A DNA stretch of 64,000 nt from Prosapia bicincta (GCA_036971475.1 JBAIZL010000003.1:87040042-87104041); one strand, 5' to 3'; counted from the first letter of the stretch, positions 47,666 through 61,101 are shown. Made by a program: numbers and translations. Notes: generated by a model not told the origin, from the sequence alone.

Positions 47666-47891
47666 GGGGATGATAACCAAAGTGGCATCCACTTCACTGC
47701 TAGGCGATCAAACAGTCGCATGAGTGTGCGCCGTATGAGCGGAGATCGGCCTCGAACCTATTCAGGTGGCTCTACAACTAGTATCAACACAAATCTCGGT
47801 AGTGTAGCTGGGGGTTTGCAAAGAGTTGGCTCTGTTACATCTGTGCTTAAGAGGTTATTCTCCAAAGATTCAACAGGAGCAACTGTTGATG
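47666..47891 (+). CDS. Best1: Bestrophin exon (C-terminal tail, first part)
   Basis: 75 codons plus one base. It begins GDDNQSGIHFTARRSNSRMS; the SGIHF motif is shared with insect Best1 tails. A Ser/Arg/Gly-rich stretch follows, then VTSVLKRLFSKDST, a probable amphipathic basic segment. The many SxR/RxxS sites suggest phosphorylation, which is inference. GTGAGT donor at 47892; the split glycine (G|GT) is completed in the last exon 14.1 kb away. An ATG at 47720 is internal, not a start. Confidence 0.92.
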
Positions 47892-48551
47892 GTGAGTGTT
47901 TACTTATATTAAAGAATACAGAGCATTTTTAAAATTTTATTCTTTACTCTGGAGTGTTATAAGTTTTATTCAGAACATGTTGGACTTTTTAATTAGAGTA
48001 GTAAAAGTTTTATCCATTTTATTTTTTTTAACTTGGAAAAACTGTGGAGTAATTTTTAATTATAAATAAATAAAACCTCTTAAACCACAAACAATTTCTA
48101 TTTGTGTCCTGGTGTACATTTTTATTGCAAAGCAATCATCTTCTGAAGAAATTACTGCGGAAATACAAGAAATTGCTTAGCAATCAAAAATACATCAGGA
48201 CATAAAATTATAATTATTAAGAAATTTAATTATAATTTCATTTCTTACATATTTACAAAACTTCTTTCATCTTGTGTTTTAAAATAAGACTACATTTAGT
48301 GGTTTTGCTATAAAAATTAAACATTCAAATAAATTAAGATTTATACTTGACATGCAAATTATTCTAAAAGAAGTTAAACATTGGATTTTAGTTTATTGGA
48401 CCAGCCATTTAATTGGACTAAAAGGTATATTTTTCATTAAATTGTATAATTATGTCATTATTATTTTCAAAATATATTAAGAACTTTAAAGTCATAATTT
48501 GATAAGTCATTATTTTATATAATTCTTTGTCTCTAGATGTGTCAGACCCTT

Positions 48552-48555
<4 letters not shown>
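47892..48555. other. Intron start with a decayed PLE tail
   Basis: 48070-48160 keeps the family seen at 33.0 kb (ACAAATAG, TGTACA, hairpin GATTGC/GCAAT, TCTTCTG on the plus strand), but its core is mutated (minus-strand CAGAAGA and AAAAA for CUGAAGA and CGAAA). The rest is AT-rich. Confidence 0.55.
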
Positions 48556-48628
<73 letters not shown>

Positions 48629-48740
48629 GATGTTGGAACTGTTAGCCAACGAAAAGCTTTGAATTGTAAATTTAATTATAATTCTTGTATTGTATTTTGA
48701 CTTACTTCTTTATTAATACACAAGTATACATATTGTGATA

Positions 48741-48790
<50 letters not shown>
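48556..48790. repeat. Two TA microsatellites next to the composite element
   Basis: TA runs at 48556-48622 and 48737-48790 surround about 110 bp of ordinary AT-rich DNA. The second run abuts the left end of the large composite element, and a similar run abuts its right end (61105-61141). Confidence 0.9.
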
Positions 48791-48795
<5 letters not shown>

Positions 48796-49254
48796 CCTGC
48801 TAACAATACGGAGACCATACATTGGTCATTTTGCATTCAAACTGGCAGCCGGGTACTTGTGGCAGCCGTATACGGCTGCCACATAGTAATCCAGGATAAT
48901 GTAACACCCTTTGACAATAATCGAAATAAAAATTATGTCAATAAGTGTAAAAAGAAGTGTTTTATTGGAGTTATACTGTATTTCGAAGTTCTATGGTCGT
49001 TCTGAATTTTTAAAAAATAATTTGTAATAACCAAACGGTACTCGTATTGATAGCAGAGTGAACGGGATTTGTATATCACAAGTTTGTAACATTTCCGCCA
49101 GGGGCAGCATGGTCGCTTCCTGTATATAAATTTACTGTATATTTCAACCATTTCCCAACATTATGGCAGCCACAAACTTGGCAACATTGCTGGCATCCAC
49201 ATAGATATCAATCGTACTACGTAATGTATATACAGTACTTGAATTGGACAAAGA

Positions 49255-51500
49255 ATCGCTGGAAAGTGACCACTCGGGGGTTTTTGAGTATGCTGAATCC
49301 AATGCCGTCATCAAAAGTCTCCGGGGATGTACTGGTGAGGCTAAACCCATGTACCAAAGGGGTTGAATTAGGGTAAAAATGTCAGATGAATAAGAATCAT
49401 GAGATAGTGACCGTTCGGGGGATTTTTGAGGATGCTAAATTCAAAGGCGTCATCTAGAGTCACCGGGGATGAACCGGATGTAACTCTACGTAAGTACCAA
49501 AGGGATGATTTGGGGTGAAAAAGTCAAAAGTCATAAAATAACTAGAAAATAACCACTCGGGGGTTTTTTGTAAGGCGGAATTCAATGCCGTCACCGAAAG
49601 TCGCCGGGGATGGACTGGTATGGTTCCACGCGAGTACGAAAGGGGTGAATTGGGGTGAAAATGTCAGAAGTTAAAAAATCTCTGGAACATAACCACTCGG
49701 GGGGTTTTTGAGGATGCTGAATTCAATTCCACCATCGAAAGTCACCGGGGATGGACAGATGATATTCTACGTGAGTGCCAAAGGGATGATTTGGGGTGGA
49801 AATGTCAAAAGTAAAAAATTACTAGAAAATAACAACTCGGAGAATTTTGATGAGGCGGAATTCAATGCCGTCACCGAATGTCACCGGGAATGCATTGGTG
49901 TGGTTCCACGAGAGTACCAAAGGGGTGAATTGGGGTGAGAATGTCAGAGGTCAGAAAATCGCTGAAAAATATCCGCTCGGGGTTTTCGAAGATGCTGAAT
50001 TCAATGCCGTCATCGGAAGTCTCCGGGGATGTACTTGTGAGGCTAAACCCATGTACCAAAGGGGTTGAATTAGGGTAAAAATGTCAGATGCCTAAGAATC
50101 GCGGGATAGTTACCGTTCGGGGTTTTTGGGGATGCTAAATTCAATTGCGTCATCTAGAGTCACCGGGGATGGACCGGATGTGACTCTACGTAAGTACCAA
50201 AGGGATCATTTGGGGTAAAAAAGTCAAAAGTCAAAAAATAAGTAGAAAATATCCACTCGGGTGTTTTTGGTAAGGCGGAATTTAATGCCGTCACCGAAAG
50301 TCGCCGGGGATGCACTGACGTGGTTCCACGCGAGTACCAAGGGGGTGAATTGAGGTGAAAAAGTCAAAAGTCAAAAAATCGCTAGAACATAACCACCTGG
50401 GGGTTTTTGAGGATGCTAAATTCAATTCCGCCATCGAAAGTCACCGGGGATGGACAGATGATAGACTACTCTACGTGAGTGCCAAAGGGATGATTTGGGG
50501 TAGAAATGTCAAAAGTCAAAAAATTACTAGAAAATAACAACTCGGGGAATTATGATGAGGCGGAATTCAATGCCGTCACCGGCTATGCATTGGTGTGGTT
50601 CCACGCGAGTACCAAAGGTGTGAATTGGAGTTAAAATGTCACAAGCCAAAAAATCCCTGGAAAATATCCGCTCGGAGGTTTTTGAGGATGCTGAATTTAA
50701 TGCCGTCATCGATAGTCTCCGGGGATGTACTGGTGAGGCTAAACCCATGCACCAAAGGGGTTGAATTAGGGTCAAAATGTCAGGTGCCTAAGAATCGTGG
50801 GAAAAAAGCCGTTCGGGGGTTTCTATGGATGCTAAATTCAATGACGTCATCTAGACGGGCGTGCTGAACTCAATGGCGTCCTCGAACGTCACCGGGGATG
50901 GACGTATGTGACTCTACGTGAGTGCCAAAGGGATGTTTTGGGGTAAAAATGTCAAAAGTCAAAAATTTACTTGAAGTTTACCACTCGGGGGTTTTTGAGG
51001 AGGCTGAATTGAATGCCGTCGCCGGATATGTACTGCGATGGTTCTACACAAGAACCAAAGGGATAATTTGGGGTGAAATTTTCAGATAAATAACTGCCTT
51101 AGGGCTTTTGAGGATGCTGAATTCAATACCGTCATCGAAAGACACCAGGGCTGGACGGGTGTGGGCTCTACGGGAGTAGCAAAGGGAGAATTGGGGTAAA
51201 AAGGTCAGAGGCTAAGAGATCGTTATAAAATGATCACTCGGGGTTTTTAATAATGCTGAGTCTAATCCTAGCACCGAAGTTGGCCATGCATGATCCAGGA
51301 AGGGACAGCGGGTGTCGCTGTGGGTCAATTGAGGTAAAACTTGTCAGAATCTAAAATATTGCCCAAAAATGCGCATTCGAAGATTTTCGAAGGTTCTAGT
51401 CCCTTCTCATCAAAATTCGTCGGGGATGTACGGGGTGGTGATTCGTCAGGAATCACCAAGGGGTGATTTGGGGTATATATCACATTGACAATAAATCGCC
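49255..51500 (+). repeat. Left ~142-bp tandem array, ~16 units, five-unit higher order
   Basis: Each unit has CACTCGGGGGTTTTTGAGG, then ATGCTGAATTCAATGCCGTC, GTCACCGGGGATG and TACCAAAGGGGTGAATTGGG. Unit markers lie near 49271, 49411, 49554, 49693, 49834, 49971, 50113, 50250, 50392, 50538, 50667 and 50810, with more divergent units to 51480. Units one, six and eleven share GTGAGGCTAAACCCATG; units two, seven and twelve share CATCTAGA; so there is a ~700-bp five-unit period. A jump near 50855 marks a recombination junction. GC content is well above the flanks. Short open frames here are by-products. Confidence 0.9.
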
Positions 51501-51548
51501 CGAAATTGGCATGTTTCCAACTATGCAACATTACCTACAGAAAGAGTC

Positions 51549-53855
51549 GGGTTCGCGACCTTGTCTTGGACAGAAGTTATGCTACAACTATTTACAGAAA
51601 TGTTTGTGATATGAAAACATAAACAGGCGGCACTCCGATAGTAGTTCTAGCACGTTTGTTTACGTCATGTCTGTCAAACTAATCTTTATAATTTGAAGCA
51701 GTGTTTCAATGCAGCCTGTCCATGTGCTTTAAGAATTTTAAAGACTGTATGCTTGAAAGATTCAACTTAAAAAGTTAACCGTTTGTCCCAAATTGATAAT
51801 TTTATAAAAATTAAATTTTTTATTTAATGCATTTTTTTTTAAATGTATTTTGTCTACCTAATTGTCATATATATTTTTTCCAATTTTACTTAGACTATTT
51901 AGATATCTAATTCGGGTAATTAATTTTCATCTCTTTTTGTGTTATTTTTTTTTGTTCTTTTAAAAAGGATGGTATCGTTAGCGGGGGCAGCGGAATGACT
52001 TTTGAACCATCCGTAAATGAAAAAATTCTACTATAACCGTAAATTTAATAAAAATATAAATAAGTAGACCTTATATTTGTTCAACCTTTATACAACTTAG
52101 AATAAACGACAAAGAGAATTTGTTGACCCACATCATTTCATCGACTTATCTTTATCAGCTTATATATCCAGAAAACCTATTATGCCAATATCTACAAATT
52201 CCAAGCTAAACCTTTAACTACCGTCATCGTGCCTGATCATCAGCATTAGCCGAAGAAGACAGTGATTCAGGTGCTGTATCTAATGACCAACTTTTAGAAG
52301 GGATCAAAGAGAATAGGGGAATTGTGCAACAGAGTGAAGAAGTAATTGAGCAAAAGGTCAGGGTTCTTCTAAAAGAAGGATGGTTGATCTGAAATTCGGT
52401 ATCATGAGCGAAACTACTCCTCTTCGGTACTTTTCGATCATGATACCGAATCTCAATGAAGTGCATCAGACGATGAAAATGATTTCAAAAAACTGCATCC
52501 TCCAGAAATTTACAAATTTTTCTATTTGTATAGATAAATTGTTTTAAGCAATGTAGAATTTGTCCAGCAACAAAAAATAGAAAGACTAGTTACACTTTGT
52601 AAGTTGTCTTTGTACAGCCAATATGTCTAGAATGTTCTGAGCCACTGTGTAAACACTGCTGTCAAAATTGAGTTATTATTTCTAATGCCAGTTTCCATAA
52701 ATAAAGCTTATAATGTGTCAAATGATATCTTGTATATAAAGTTAAGTGTGTACAATCAGTGAACAAGAAATAATTAGTGTATGTTAATTATCGTGCGATT
52801 ATAAGTCTTTTTAACTAAACTGCGCTAAAATCTGTAGGTTTTATTTACTACAGTTTTCAATTAGTAAATATTATATAACTGATCTCATAAAACTACGTTT
52901 ACCCTACTAGGCACAGGCAATCAGAATATTCAAAAACAAATTTTATAAAGTAAATGCAAGATAAATTGTTAAACCACACAATAAATCACACTTAGACATT
53001 TCGTGCCTGTGAGCTACAACGGCAGTAGTATTGTGACAGAAATTGCAGGACGGTAATTGAAATAGTTGTTAATAAATACTGAATCATCCATCGTTAATCT
53101 CTGTATTGTATACAAACAAGAAACTAAATGACATCTGTGCGAGTGTTGTCAGTTTATATTACGATATCAGGCTGTCTGGTGTAAACAAACATAGGTCCAA
53201 GCCAAACAAAGATAAAGGCTCGCACTCCACAAGTACTCTCGTGGACGAAGGCCCGAAAAACTGACTTTCTGCATTCTATCTTTTCCATCCCTTTCTCTCA
53301 TTTACATACGGCGTAAACGTAAATTTATGGTATTCTCCCAACGTCAAAATGGTCGTATAAAGACGGAATCATTTGTTTATATCCTCGACTTTAGCCGCTG
53401 GTAGTCTATGTTTTATTTTATAATATGTTTATTGAATACATTGGTATTAACATTTAGTGAATATATATGGCGTAGGGCATATTAAGTGTTACATCTGGTT
53501 ATATGTGTTGCAGACTAGTGTTAACATGTTTGCAATGTTACCAAATTGTAACAATATACAGCAAATAGTCACTTTTAGATTCTTAAAATCGGATAGAGAT
53601 GCTATGACAATTAATTTGAAAAGCAAGTTAAGTTAAAAAATAAATACTTAATCGATCCTATAGTATCTAAGAGCCCCAAGGGAAAAGTAAGAGATGCATT
53701 GACCGAAACATTAAGATACGTTTGGTGTGCCATCAAGTAAACAAACACGTCAGAATGGCTTTCGGAGTGTCGGCTGTTTATGTTTACATATTACAATTGA
53801 GTCTGTAAATACTTAGCATAGTTCTCTCCAAGATAAGGTCGCGAATCTACAGCTG
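51549..53855. repeat. Nested inverted repeat 1 in the composite core
   Basis: 51549-51690 and 53720-53855 are inverted copies (for example GGTTCGCGACCTTGTCTTGG against CCAAGATAAGGTCGCGAATC). They enclose ~2.0 kb. Within, 52225-52400 on the plus strand gives an acidic reading (AEEDSDSGAVSNDQLLEGI) of about 55 codons, which I do not recognise. It could be a separate element inserted in the core, or the inner part of the composite's own arms. Confidence 0.65.
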
Positions 53856-54037
53856 TATGTCCTTTCCAGCGAAACAACAGTTATGTTCAAAGGAATTGAC
53901 AGATGTAATATAAGGGGAGTGGTACAGTCTCAAAAACTACCGAGTGTCAATTTTTATGAGATTTTTTTAATATTATTATTTTATATTTATATGCTAATAA
54001 GTTCAAGAAATAATTCCGTTCTGACGATAACATTTGA

Positions 54038-54238
54038 GTGTTTGCAAACACAAATACCAGTAACCCCATAATTGTTTATAAAGTTTTACGAAAGCATGCT
54101 AAAATAGCATGTTTACAAATTCCTGAAGTACTTACATCGAGGACTCTAATGAAACACTTGGCAACAATATCTCAACTCTTCCAAATGAATGACCAAGGTA
54201 TTAAAGAACTAGCGTTATTTATAGGCCATACAACATAA
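54038..54238 (+). pseudogene. Tyrosine-recombinase-like C-terminal fragment
   Basis: Reads VLRKHAKIACL, then LTSRTLMKHLATISQLFQMN, then IKELALFIGHTT and a stop. The layout RKH.AT.SQ followed ~20 residues later by LA.F.GH is the box-II pattern of tyrosine recombinases (H-x-x-R and L-G-H), in the form seen in uncharacterised animal-genome recombinase-like proteins. The expected arginine of RKH is methionine here (MKH), and the chain stops before the tyrosine. It is therefore inactive. Only this piece is visible; I could not follow the protein upstream. The identification is from memory of the motif. Confidence 0.5.
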
Positions 54239-54364
54239 TTTTTATCAATAATAACATTATTATATATATTTTTTCATCCAAAATATTTAAAAATAGTTTA
54301 AAAAATATAAATAATGTAACAAAGATAGAACACGTGGATATATACACACATTCTATGACCATAA

Positions 54365-56215
54365 GAGCAAAACATTTTAAGTACTTATTTAAGGATACAT
54401 GTATCATAGGTGTTAATTTGCTAATTAAACTAGAAAGCAGTTCAGGCGGTTTAAGCAATGGTAAATATTTAAAATTCTTTATTTCTACATCTCTAAAGAT
54501 TATATGTCAGGATATAGTTCTTCCCAATGTATATAGCAGTGTAGCTAGGAATCAAAACGTTTTCGGTAAGCAATGTAATAAATCTATTATGTTTATCCTC
54601 GATATTCTAGTCCCAAGAGTAACTTTAATGTCTATGAGATATTCACTCACTTTAGAGTTGCATTAAAAACTGTTTTAAGTACGGTGATCATTGGTACGGA
54701 AACAAATACAGTAGTGCATGGATAATTCGAGGTAGATGGGACCGAGACACCATCGGATTACCGAAAACTTGGATTACACGGAAATAGCTTCCTGTACACT
54801 AGAAAAAAACAGGAGTTCTATGAACCCTAATACTATAATTAAGAATGCACAAAATACGTAGCTTTATTGATTACAGTATATACATAAATTAATGTTGCTT
54901 GGCTCTTCAAGACTACTGTACTGATTCTTGCTTGCGGGGATACCATACGATATAAATACCATACTAAGTGTCGGCAATTATAGCTAAAAAAAAGCCGATG
55001 CCCGTTGTGTTCTTTATCAGGACGCCCAATGTTTTGATCGTAGATAGTCTTTTTGTTCGCCTACCATAAAAATAAAACGAGATTATCAGTAAATCTGAAG
55101 TATAGTGAAAAATTACCGTGATCATCGGTAGTAAATATTTATGATTATCAACGTCTAAAGATTGACTACAAAACGTTTTATAAGCTCTTGGTTAGGGTTG
55201 CTTAACTGAAGTAATTTTCTATCAACGAAAAATAGAGAATACTCAAATTGAAATCTTAAGTTTGTAATTAGGAGTTATTTATTAACTGGTATTGCTAGTG
55301 GTAGGATTCGTAAAATATATAAACAAAAGAGACAGTTTTGAGAAGTGATTGAGTATTAGCAGACTTTGTCTTGAGATCAGACACAGCCGAACTAACTAAA
55401 ATCATTCTGATACTAACTATAAAAATGTATGTAACATGTCGACCGAAGAACGGAGAGATTTTTTAAAGTGAAAAAAAATCTACAAAACAGTCATTATCTT
55501 TTACGTCTTGTTTTTTTAACAAGAAATACCATCATAGTGACTAATTTCATTATGTTACTCTGCATAACGCTATTTTACAGCTAGTTTTTGAAGACTGGTT
55601 CCTCAGCTATATTCGTCAAAATATTTGTAAAGTTTTTCGCCATAATAATAATAAATCAAATTGTAGATACCAGGAGAGTTACGGCTAAAGATAGAATTAA
55701 AGAAGAAGATTAAAATATATTTAAAACTTATCAGATATATTTTCAGGTGCATTTGACCTGTCTTGATGAAAGTAACATCACAATCAAGGTGAAATGTCAT
55801 CCTTTAGGAACATATCTAAGGGAGGAATTAAATAAATTTTTTAACCTGGCAACAACGACTACCAGGAAAATTTAATGAATGTAGTTAAAGAGGAACTTTT
55901 AGAAAAAATAGGTCTTTACTCAAACACAATTGTACCTATAATAACTTATGACAAATCAAATATGGTGGATAAATAAAATAGATGTATTACATTGCTTACC
56001 GAAATCGTTTTTCACCCTGATGCCTAGCTACAATGCAATATACATTGGGAAGAACTATATCCTTACATAATATTATATTCTTTAGAGATCTAGAAGTAAA
56101 AAAGTATATTTACCATTGCCTAAACCGCCTGAACTGCACTCTAGTTTTATTGGCACAAAACCACCTATGATACATGAATCCTTGAATAAATACCTAAAAT
56201 GTTTTGCCCTTATCT
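54365..56215. repeat. Nested inverted repeat 2 in the composite core
   Basis: 54365-54600 and 55965-56215 are inverted copies (AGTTCAGGCGGTTTAAGCAA against TTGCCTAAACCGCCTGAACT). They flank ~1.4 kb that includes a Tigger end. The left copy lies in a 110-codon open frame (54334-54666) that I do not recognise; the right copy has stops in the matching frame. Confidence 0.75.
54709..54945 (-). mobile_element. Solo Tigger 3' end
   Basis: It begins after TA with CAGTAGTGCATGGATAATTC and continues with GAGGTAGATGGGACCGAGAC, the inverted right end of the copy at 25244-26265. The similarity continues for about 230 bp, then stops. No other end was found. It lies inside nested inverted repeat 2. Confidence 0.75.
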
Positions 56216-57917
56216 TGGTGAAATGTTTATACTGATTGGTATTGGCACTAAAATGTCATATCTTCGTGAAAATTTTATTCCTTGTTAGAATACTATATGC
56301 ACCCTTTTAAAGCATATGCTCACAGAAAAATAAAACAGTTTTTTTTGTTACATTTGGCTGTCGTAATTACAGAAATACTATTATTTCAATGTTTAATTTT
56401 TTTATCCGAAAATGGTAATTTGTGCTCGTTTGAACCTATAAATATAGATGTGTTCTATAGGCCTACGTGAACAAGAAATTAACATTAGATGGGATTCGAC
56501 CAAATAAAAGCCTTCTTTTATTTACAATGTACAATATAGTTAGATTTTTCTGGTTACCTACCTGAGGTAAAGGTGATACAATATTTGTTGTTTTTCTACT
56601 ATAGGCCTAACTTTAAAAACTTACTGTAAATAAACTTTATGCCAACCCTTTACTTATCCTTTATTATTTTTTTACAAGCAGTAAAAACTTATTATTGAAA
56701 ATTTCATTTTTTTAATACACTGAAGAAGAAATGTTGAAGAAAATTCGATGTATTAGTCTAAAAATTCTGCAAAATCGTTCTTAAACTGCAAAAACTCTTA
56801 AAAGATTGTAACACGAAAGAAATAGAATTTAAAAATTGTGGCAGAAAGCTCAATGAGATAAAATAAATTAAATGAGAATAAATGTATTTTCGTAAAGTAA
56901 GGATATAGGAGAAGTTAGTGTACTAACTCTAAGACTGATAATTAGATGAAATTCAGAAGAAAAAAATTGAATTCGTGCTTGGCCTTTATTCCGTGCAGTA
57001 CACGCCTGGAAATCTAGATTGAATATTGTTAAAGATGAAACCGTTCATTTAGTTGCAGATCTATTGAGGGTTTTGAAAACATGTATCCAGAGGATCGATG
57101 GATACCGGTCTACACCTAACCTGCTGATTCACAATACAATCGTCTACTTGCACTCCCGTATTTTTGTTACTATGACACTATGTTTACTGACAGAACTGGA
57201 GAACTATTTCTAAAACTCGACAGAGCACTGAAAACCTTCAATGGGGCGGGGAAATTTTAAAATAGCAACCTAGCGGCGGTGGATTTATTCATTTTAATTT
57301 TTTCCAATGACCTGGAAGAGCCCGACACGAGGAACGCGACCCGTAAGGCAGAGATTTAGCAAGTGTCTCCCTTTTTTACCAAACATACGTCAAAGAGAGT
57401 AATACCTTTTATAAGACAGTGCCGTGTGTACTAACCTAAATAGACAAAATTACTTAAATTGAGGGTTTAAATTTATTTGTGGACATTTGTTTTTATTAAA
57501 AACAATAATTTTGTTAAGTTTCATTTCGTTAATTCATATTAAAAATAACAACAAATAATAGAATTGTAACAATCAATGTGACAATTTCTAAGACAACTAT
57601 GTACTATTGTAGCCGAAACGAAACTGATTGTAAAGAGATGTCCGGTGTGGTTGTATGTTGAAAGTAGATGGAGAAATGGCGGTATAAATTTCACATTGTA
57701 ACACGTGACCAATTAGCGCCTGGGATTGAACCCGTCATGAACGTGTTTGTGTAATGTTTATTTTCGATCTCTGAAGGATGACCACATCATTCAGTATTAT
57801 CAGTTTTAATCGTGTGACAGGGACCATGATAGTTACTTCATGATAGTATCTATTTACTTCAGCTAGTTCATTCCTTCCAAAAGATAAAAATACCAAAATA
57901 AAATCTTATTTGGTTGA
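56216..57917. other. Right part of the composite core, nothing recognised
   Basis: AT-rich in the left half. The part 57240-57420 is more GC-rich and contains CGACACGAGGAACGCGACCC. No coding sequence recognised. Confidence 0.4.
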
Positions 57918-60650
57918 ATCTTTCACTTTACAAGTCATAATATTCTACCTTTATTTTACCTTCTGAAATTTTTACCCTAATTCACCAGTTGCTACTAGCA
58001 TAGAGCATGACCCGTGCATCGCCATTGACGTTCGATAACTGTATAAGACAACAACATTAAAAACACCCGAGTGATCTTTTTTTCTTGTTATTTTGTCTTC
58101 TGCTAATGTTACCCCAAATCATATTTTTTCTAGTCCCGTAGAAGCACACCTTTGTATCCCCGTTTAATATTGAAGACGGTATTGGACTAAGCACCTTCCA
58201 AAACACTACGATTGATCATTTTCTAGCTTTATTTTGCCTTATCACATTTAAACTCAAATTTATCATTTGCTACTCCCATAGAGGATCACCCTTGTATGCC
58301 CATTGACGTCCCATTAACGGTACAAGACTCAGCACCAATAAACCCCCCGACTGATCATTTTCTATTTTTTTCCCCCTTCTGACAATTTAACCCCAATTCA
58401 TCCCTTTTCTAATTCCGTAGAGTCACACCCGTGCATTTTCGTATAATATTAATGACGGTATTCGACTTAGCACACTCCAAAACTTCTCGCGTGATCATTT
58501 TCTATTTTTTGTTGTTGTTGTTGCCTTCTGAGAATTTACCCCAATTTACCAATTTTTTACCCTCGTAGAGAAACACCCGTGCATCCTCGATTATTATTGT
58601 AGACGGTATTGGACTCAGCACCCTCAAAAAACGCTACGAATGATCTTTTTCTAGCTTTTATTTTGCCTTCTCACAATTAGGTCTATACTCCAATTCATCA
58701 TTTGCTAATCCCATAGAGGATCACCCGTATATCCCCATTGACGTTCGATAACGGTAAAAGACTCAGCACCATTAAAACCCCCCGAGTGATCATTATATAT
58801 ATATATATATATATATATTTTTGCCGTCTGACAATTTTACCCCAATTTAACAATTTTCTACTCCCGTAGAGCCACGCCCGTGCATTACCGTATACTATTG
58901 AAGACGGTATTCTACTGAGCACAATCCAAAACACTACGATTTATCATATTCTAGCTTTGTTTTGCCTTGTCACAAAATTACTCCAATTCATCATTTGCTA
59001 CTCCCATAGAGGATCACCCGTGCAGCTCCATTGACGTTCGATAACGGTACAAGACACAGCACCCTCTAAAACTTCCCGAGTGATCATTTTATATATTTTT
59101 TTTGCCTTCTGACAATTTTACCCCTATTTACCAATTTCCTACTCTCGTAGAGCAACAACCGAGCATTGCCGTTTAATATTGTAGGCGGTATTGGACTCAG
59201 CAACCTCCAAAACACTATGTTTGATCGTATTCTAGCTTTGTTTTGCCTTCTCACATTTATACTCCAATTCATCATTTGCTAATCCCATAGAGGATCACCC
59301 GTGAATCCCCATTGACGTTCGATAACAGTGCAAGAGAAAGCACCCTCCAAAACCTCCCGAGTGATCATTTTATACATATTTTTTTTGCCTTCTGAAAATA
59401 TTACCCCAATTTACCAATTTCCTACTCTCGTAGAGCAACAACTGAGCATTCCCGTTTAATATTGTAGGCGGTATTGGACTCAGCATCCTCCAAAACACTA
59501 CGTTTGATCATTTTCTAGTTTGTTTTTGCTTTCTCTTAATTATACCCCAATTCATCATTTGCTACTCCCTTAGAGGGTCACCCGTGTATCCCCATTGACG
59601 TTCGATAACGGTGAAAGACTCAGCACCATTAAAACCCACCGTAATGATCATTCTCAATTGTTTTTTTGCCTTCTGACAATTGTACCCCAATTCACCCCTT
59701 TTCTACTCCCGTAGAGCCACATCCGTGCATTCCCGATTAATATGGAAGACGGTATTGAACTCAGCCACCTTCAAAACACTATGTTTGATCGTATTCTAGC
59801 TTTGTTTTGCTTTCTCACATTTATACTCCAATTCATCATTTGCTAATCCCATAGAGGATCACCCGTACATCCCCATTGACGTTCGATAACGGTACAAGAC
59901 ACAGCACCCTCCAAAACTTCCCGAGTGATCATTTTATATATTTTTTTTGCCTTCTGACAATTTCACCCCAATTTACCAATTTCCTTCTCTCGTAGAGCAA
60001 CAACTGAGTATCCCCGTTTAATATTGTAGGCGGTATTGGACTCAGCATCCTCCAAAACACTACGTTTGATCATTTTCTAGTTTGTTTTTGCTTTCTCACA
60101 ATTATACCCCACATCATCATTTGCTACTCCCATAGAGGGTCACCCGTGTATCCCAATTGACGTTCGATAACGGTGATAGACTCAGCACCGTTAAAACCCA
60201 CCGTAATGATCATTCTCAATTGTTTTTTTGCCTTCTGACAATTGTACCACAATTCACCCCATTTCTACTCCCGTAGAGCCACATCCGTGCATTCCCGATT
60301 AATATGGAAGGCGGTATTGGACTCAGCTACCTCCAAAACACTACGATTGATTTTATTCTAGCTTTGTTTTGCCTTCTCACATTTATACTCCAATTCATCA
60401 TTTGCTACTTCCAATGATGAGGATGAGGATCACCTATTTATCCCCATCCGGGGATAGAGCCGCACCCGTTCATCCCCGTTTAATTTTGTTCACAGTAGTG
60501 GACTCAGCATCCTTTAAACCACCCCAATTGATTATTTCCTAGCTTTTTTTGGGTTCTGATATTTTACCCTATTTGATCCTTTAGCTACTCCTGTAGAGGC
60601 ACACACTTGTATCCCCGTCAGCTTTCGATAGTTGTACACGTTTATGAAAA
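57918..60650 (-). repeat. Right ~142-bp tandem array, ~18 units, inverted to the left array
   Basis: Read on the minus strand, units show the left-array order: CACTCGGGAGGTTTTGGAGG, TGCTGAGTC, GTCAATGGGGAT, CTATGGGAGTAGCAAATGA. Markers lie near 58072, 58208, 58345, 58490, 58632, 58783, 58935, 59074, 59213, 59355, 59497, 59638, 59778, 59918, 60059, 60203, 60345 and 60520. Two unit types alternate (CGAGTGATCATTTT and CTACGTTTGATCATTTTCTA), and from 59213 a four-unit ~565-bp block repeats. A TA tract of ~26 bp sits in one unit (58793-58819). The higher order differs from that of the left array. Confidence 0.9.
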
Positions 60651-61101
60651 CTAACAACCAGGACTTATGTGATTTGAGTAAATAATTGGCCAGCTGAAAT
60701 GAAGAAGGGACATTCTAATGTTTATGTTTTCACCGTGATTACACACACATAGTGTCTTACAATCTAAACATTTGACTAGTAAGACAGTCGCACCATAGTG
60801 GCAACACTGTTGGTTCTCGTATCGTTAGTAGCGTGGGAATAATATACACACCGGCTGCCATATTGTTATTAGACTGAACGAAAATATACACTGGCTGCCA
60901 TATTGATGCCTAAATGAAATGCTGCCGTATTGATAGTACTTCAGTCAATTTTGTATTTTTAAGATTTTATTGAATTAAAGTACATGGAGTAGTATCATGT
61001 TTATTAGAAATAAATTATACACGACGAAAAACATATATACTCCACTCTTTCTAGTGGCTGCCATATGGTTGCAAAATGAAATGCTGCCATATTGATAGCG
61101 G

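Noticed and set aside
49708..50867. Several 60-90 codon frames in the 49-51 kb array
   Set aside because: They repeat with the 142-bp unit in changing frames and have no conserved start; they are satellite by-products.
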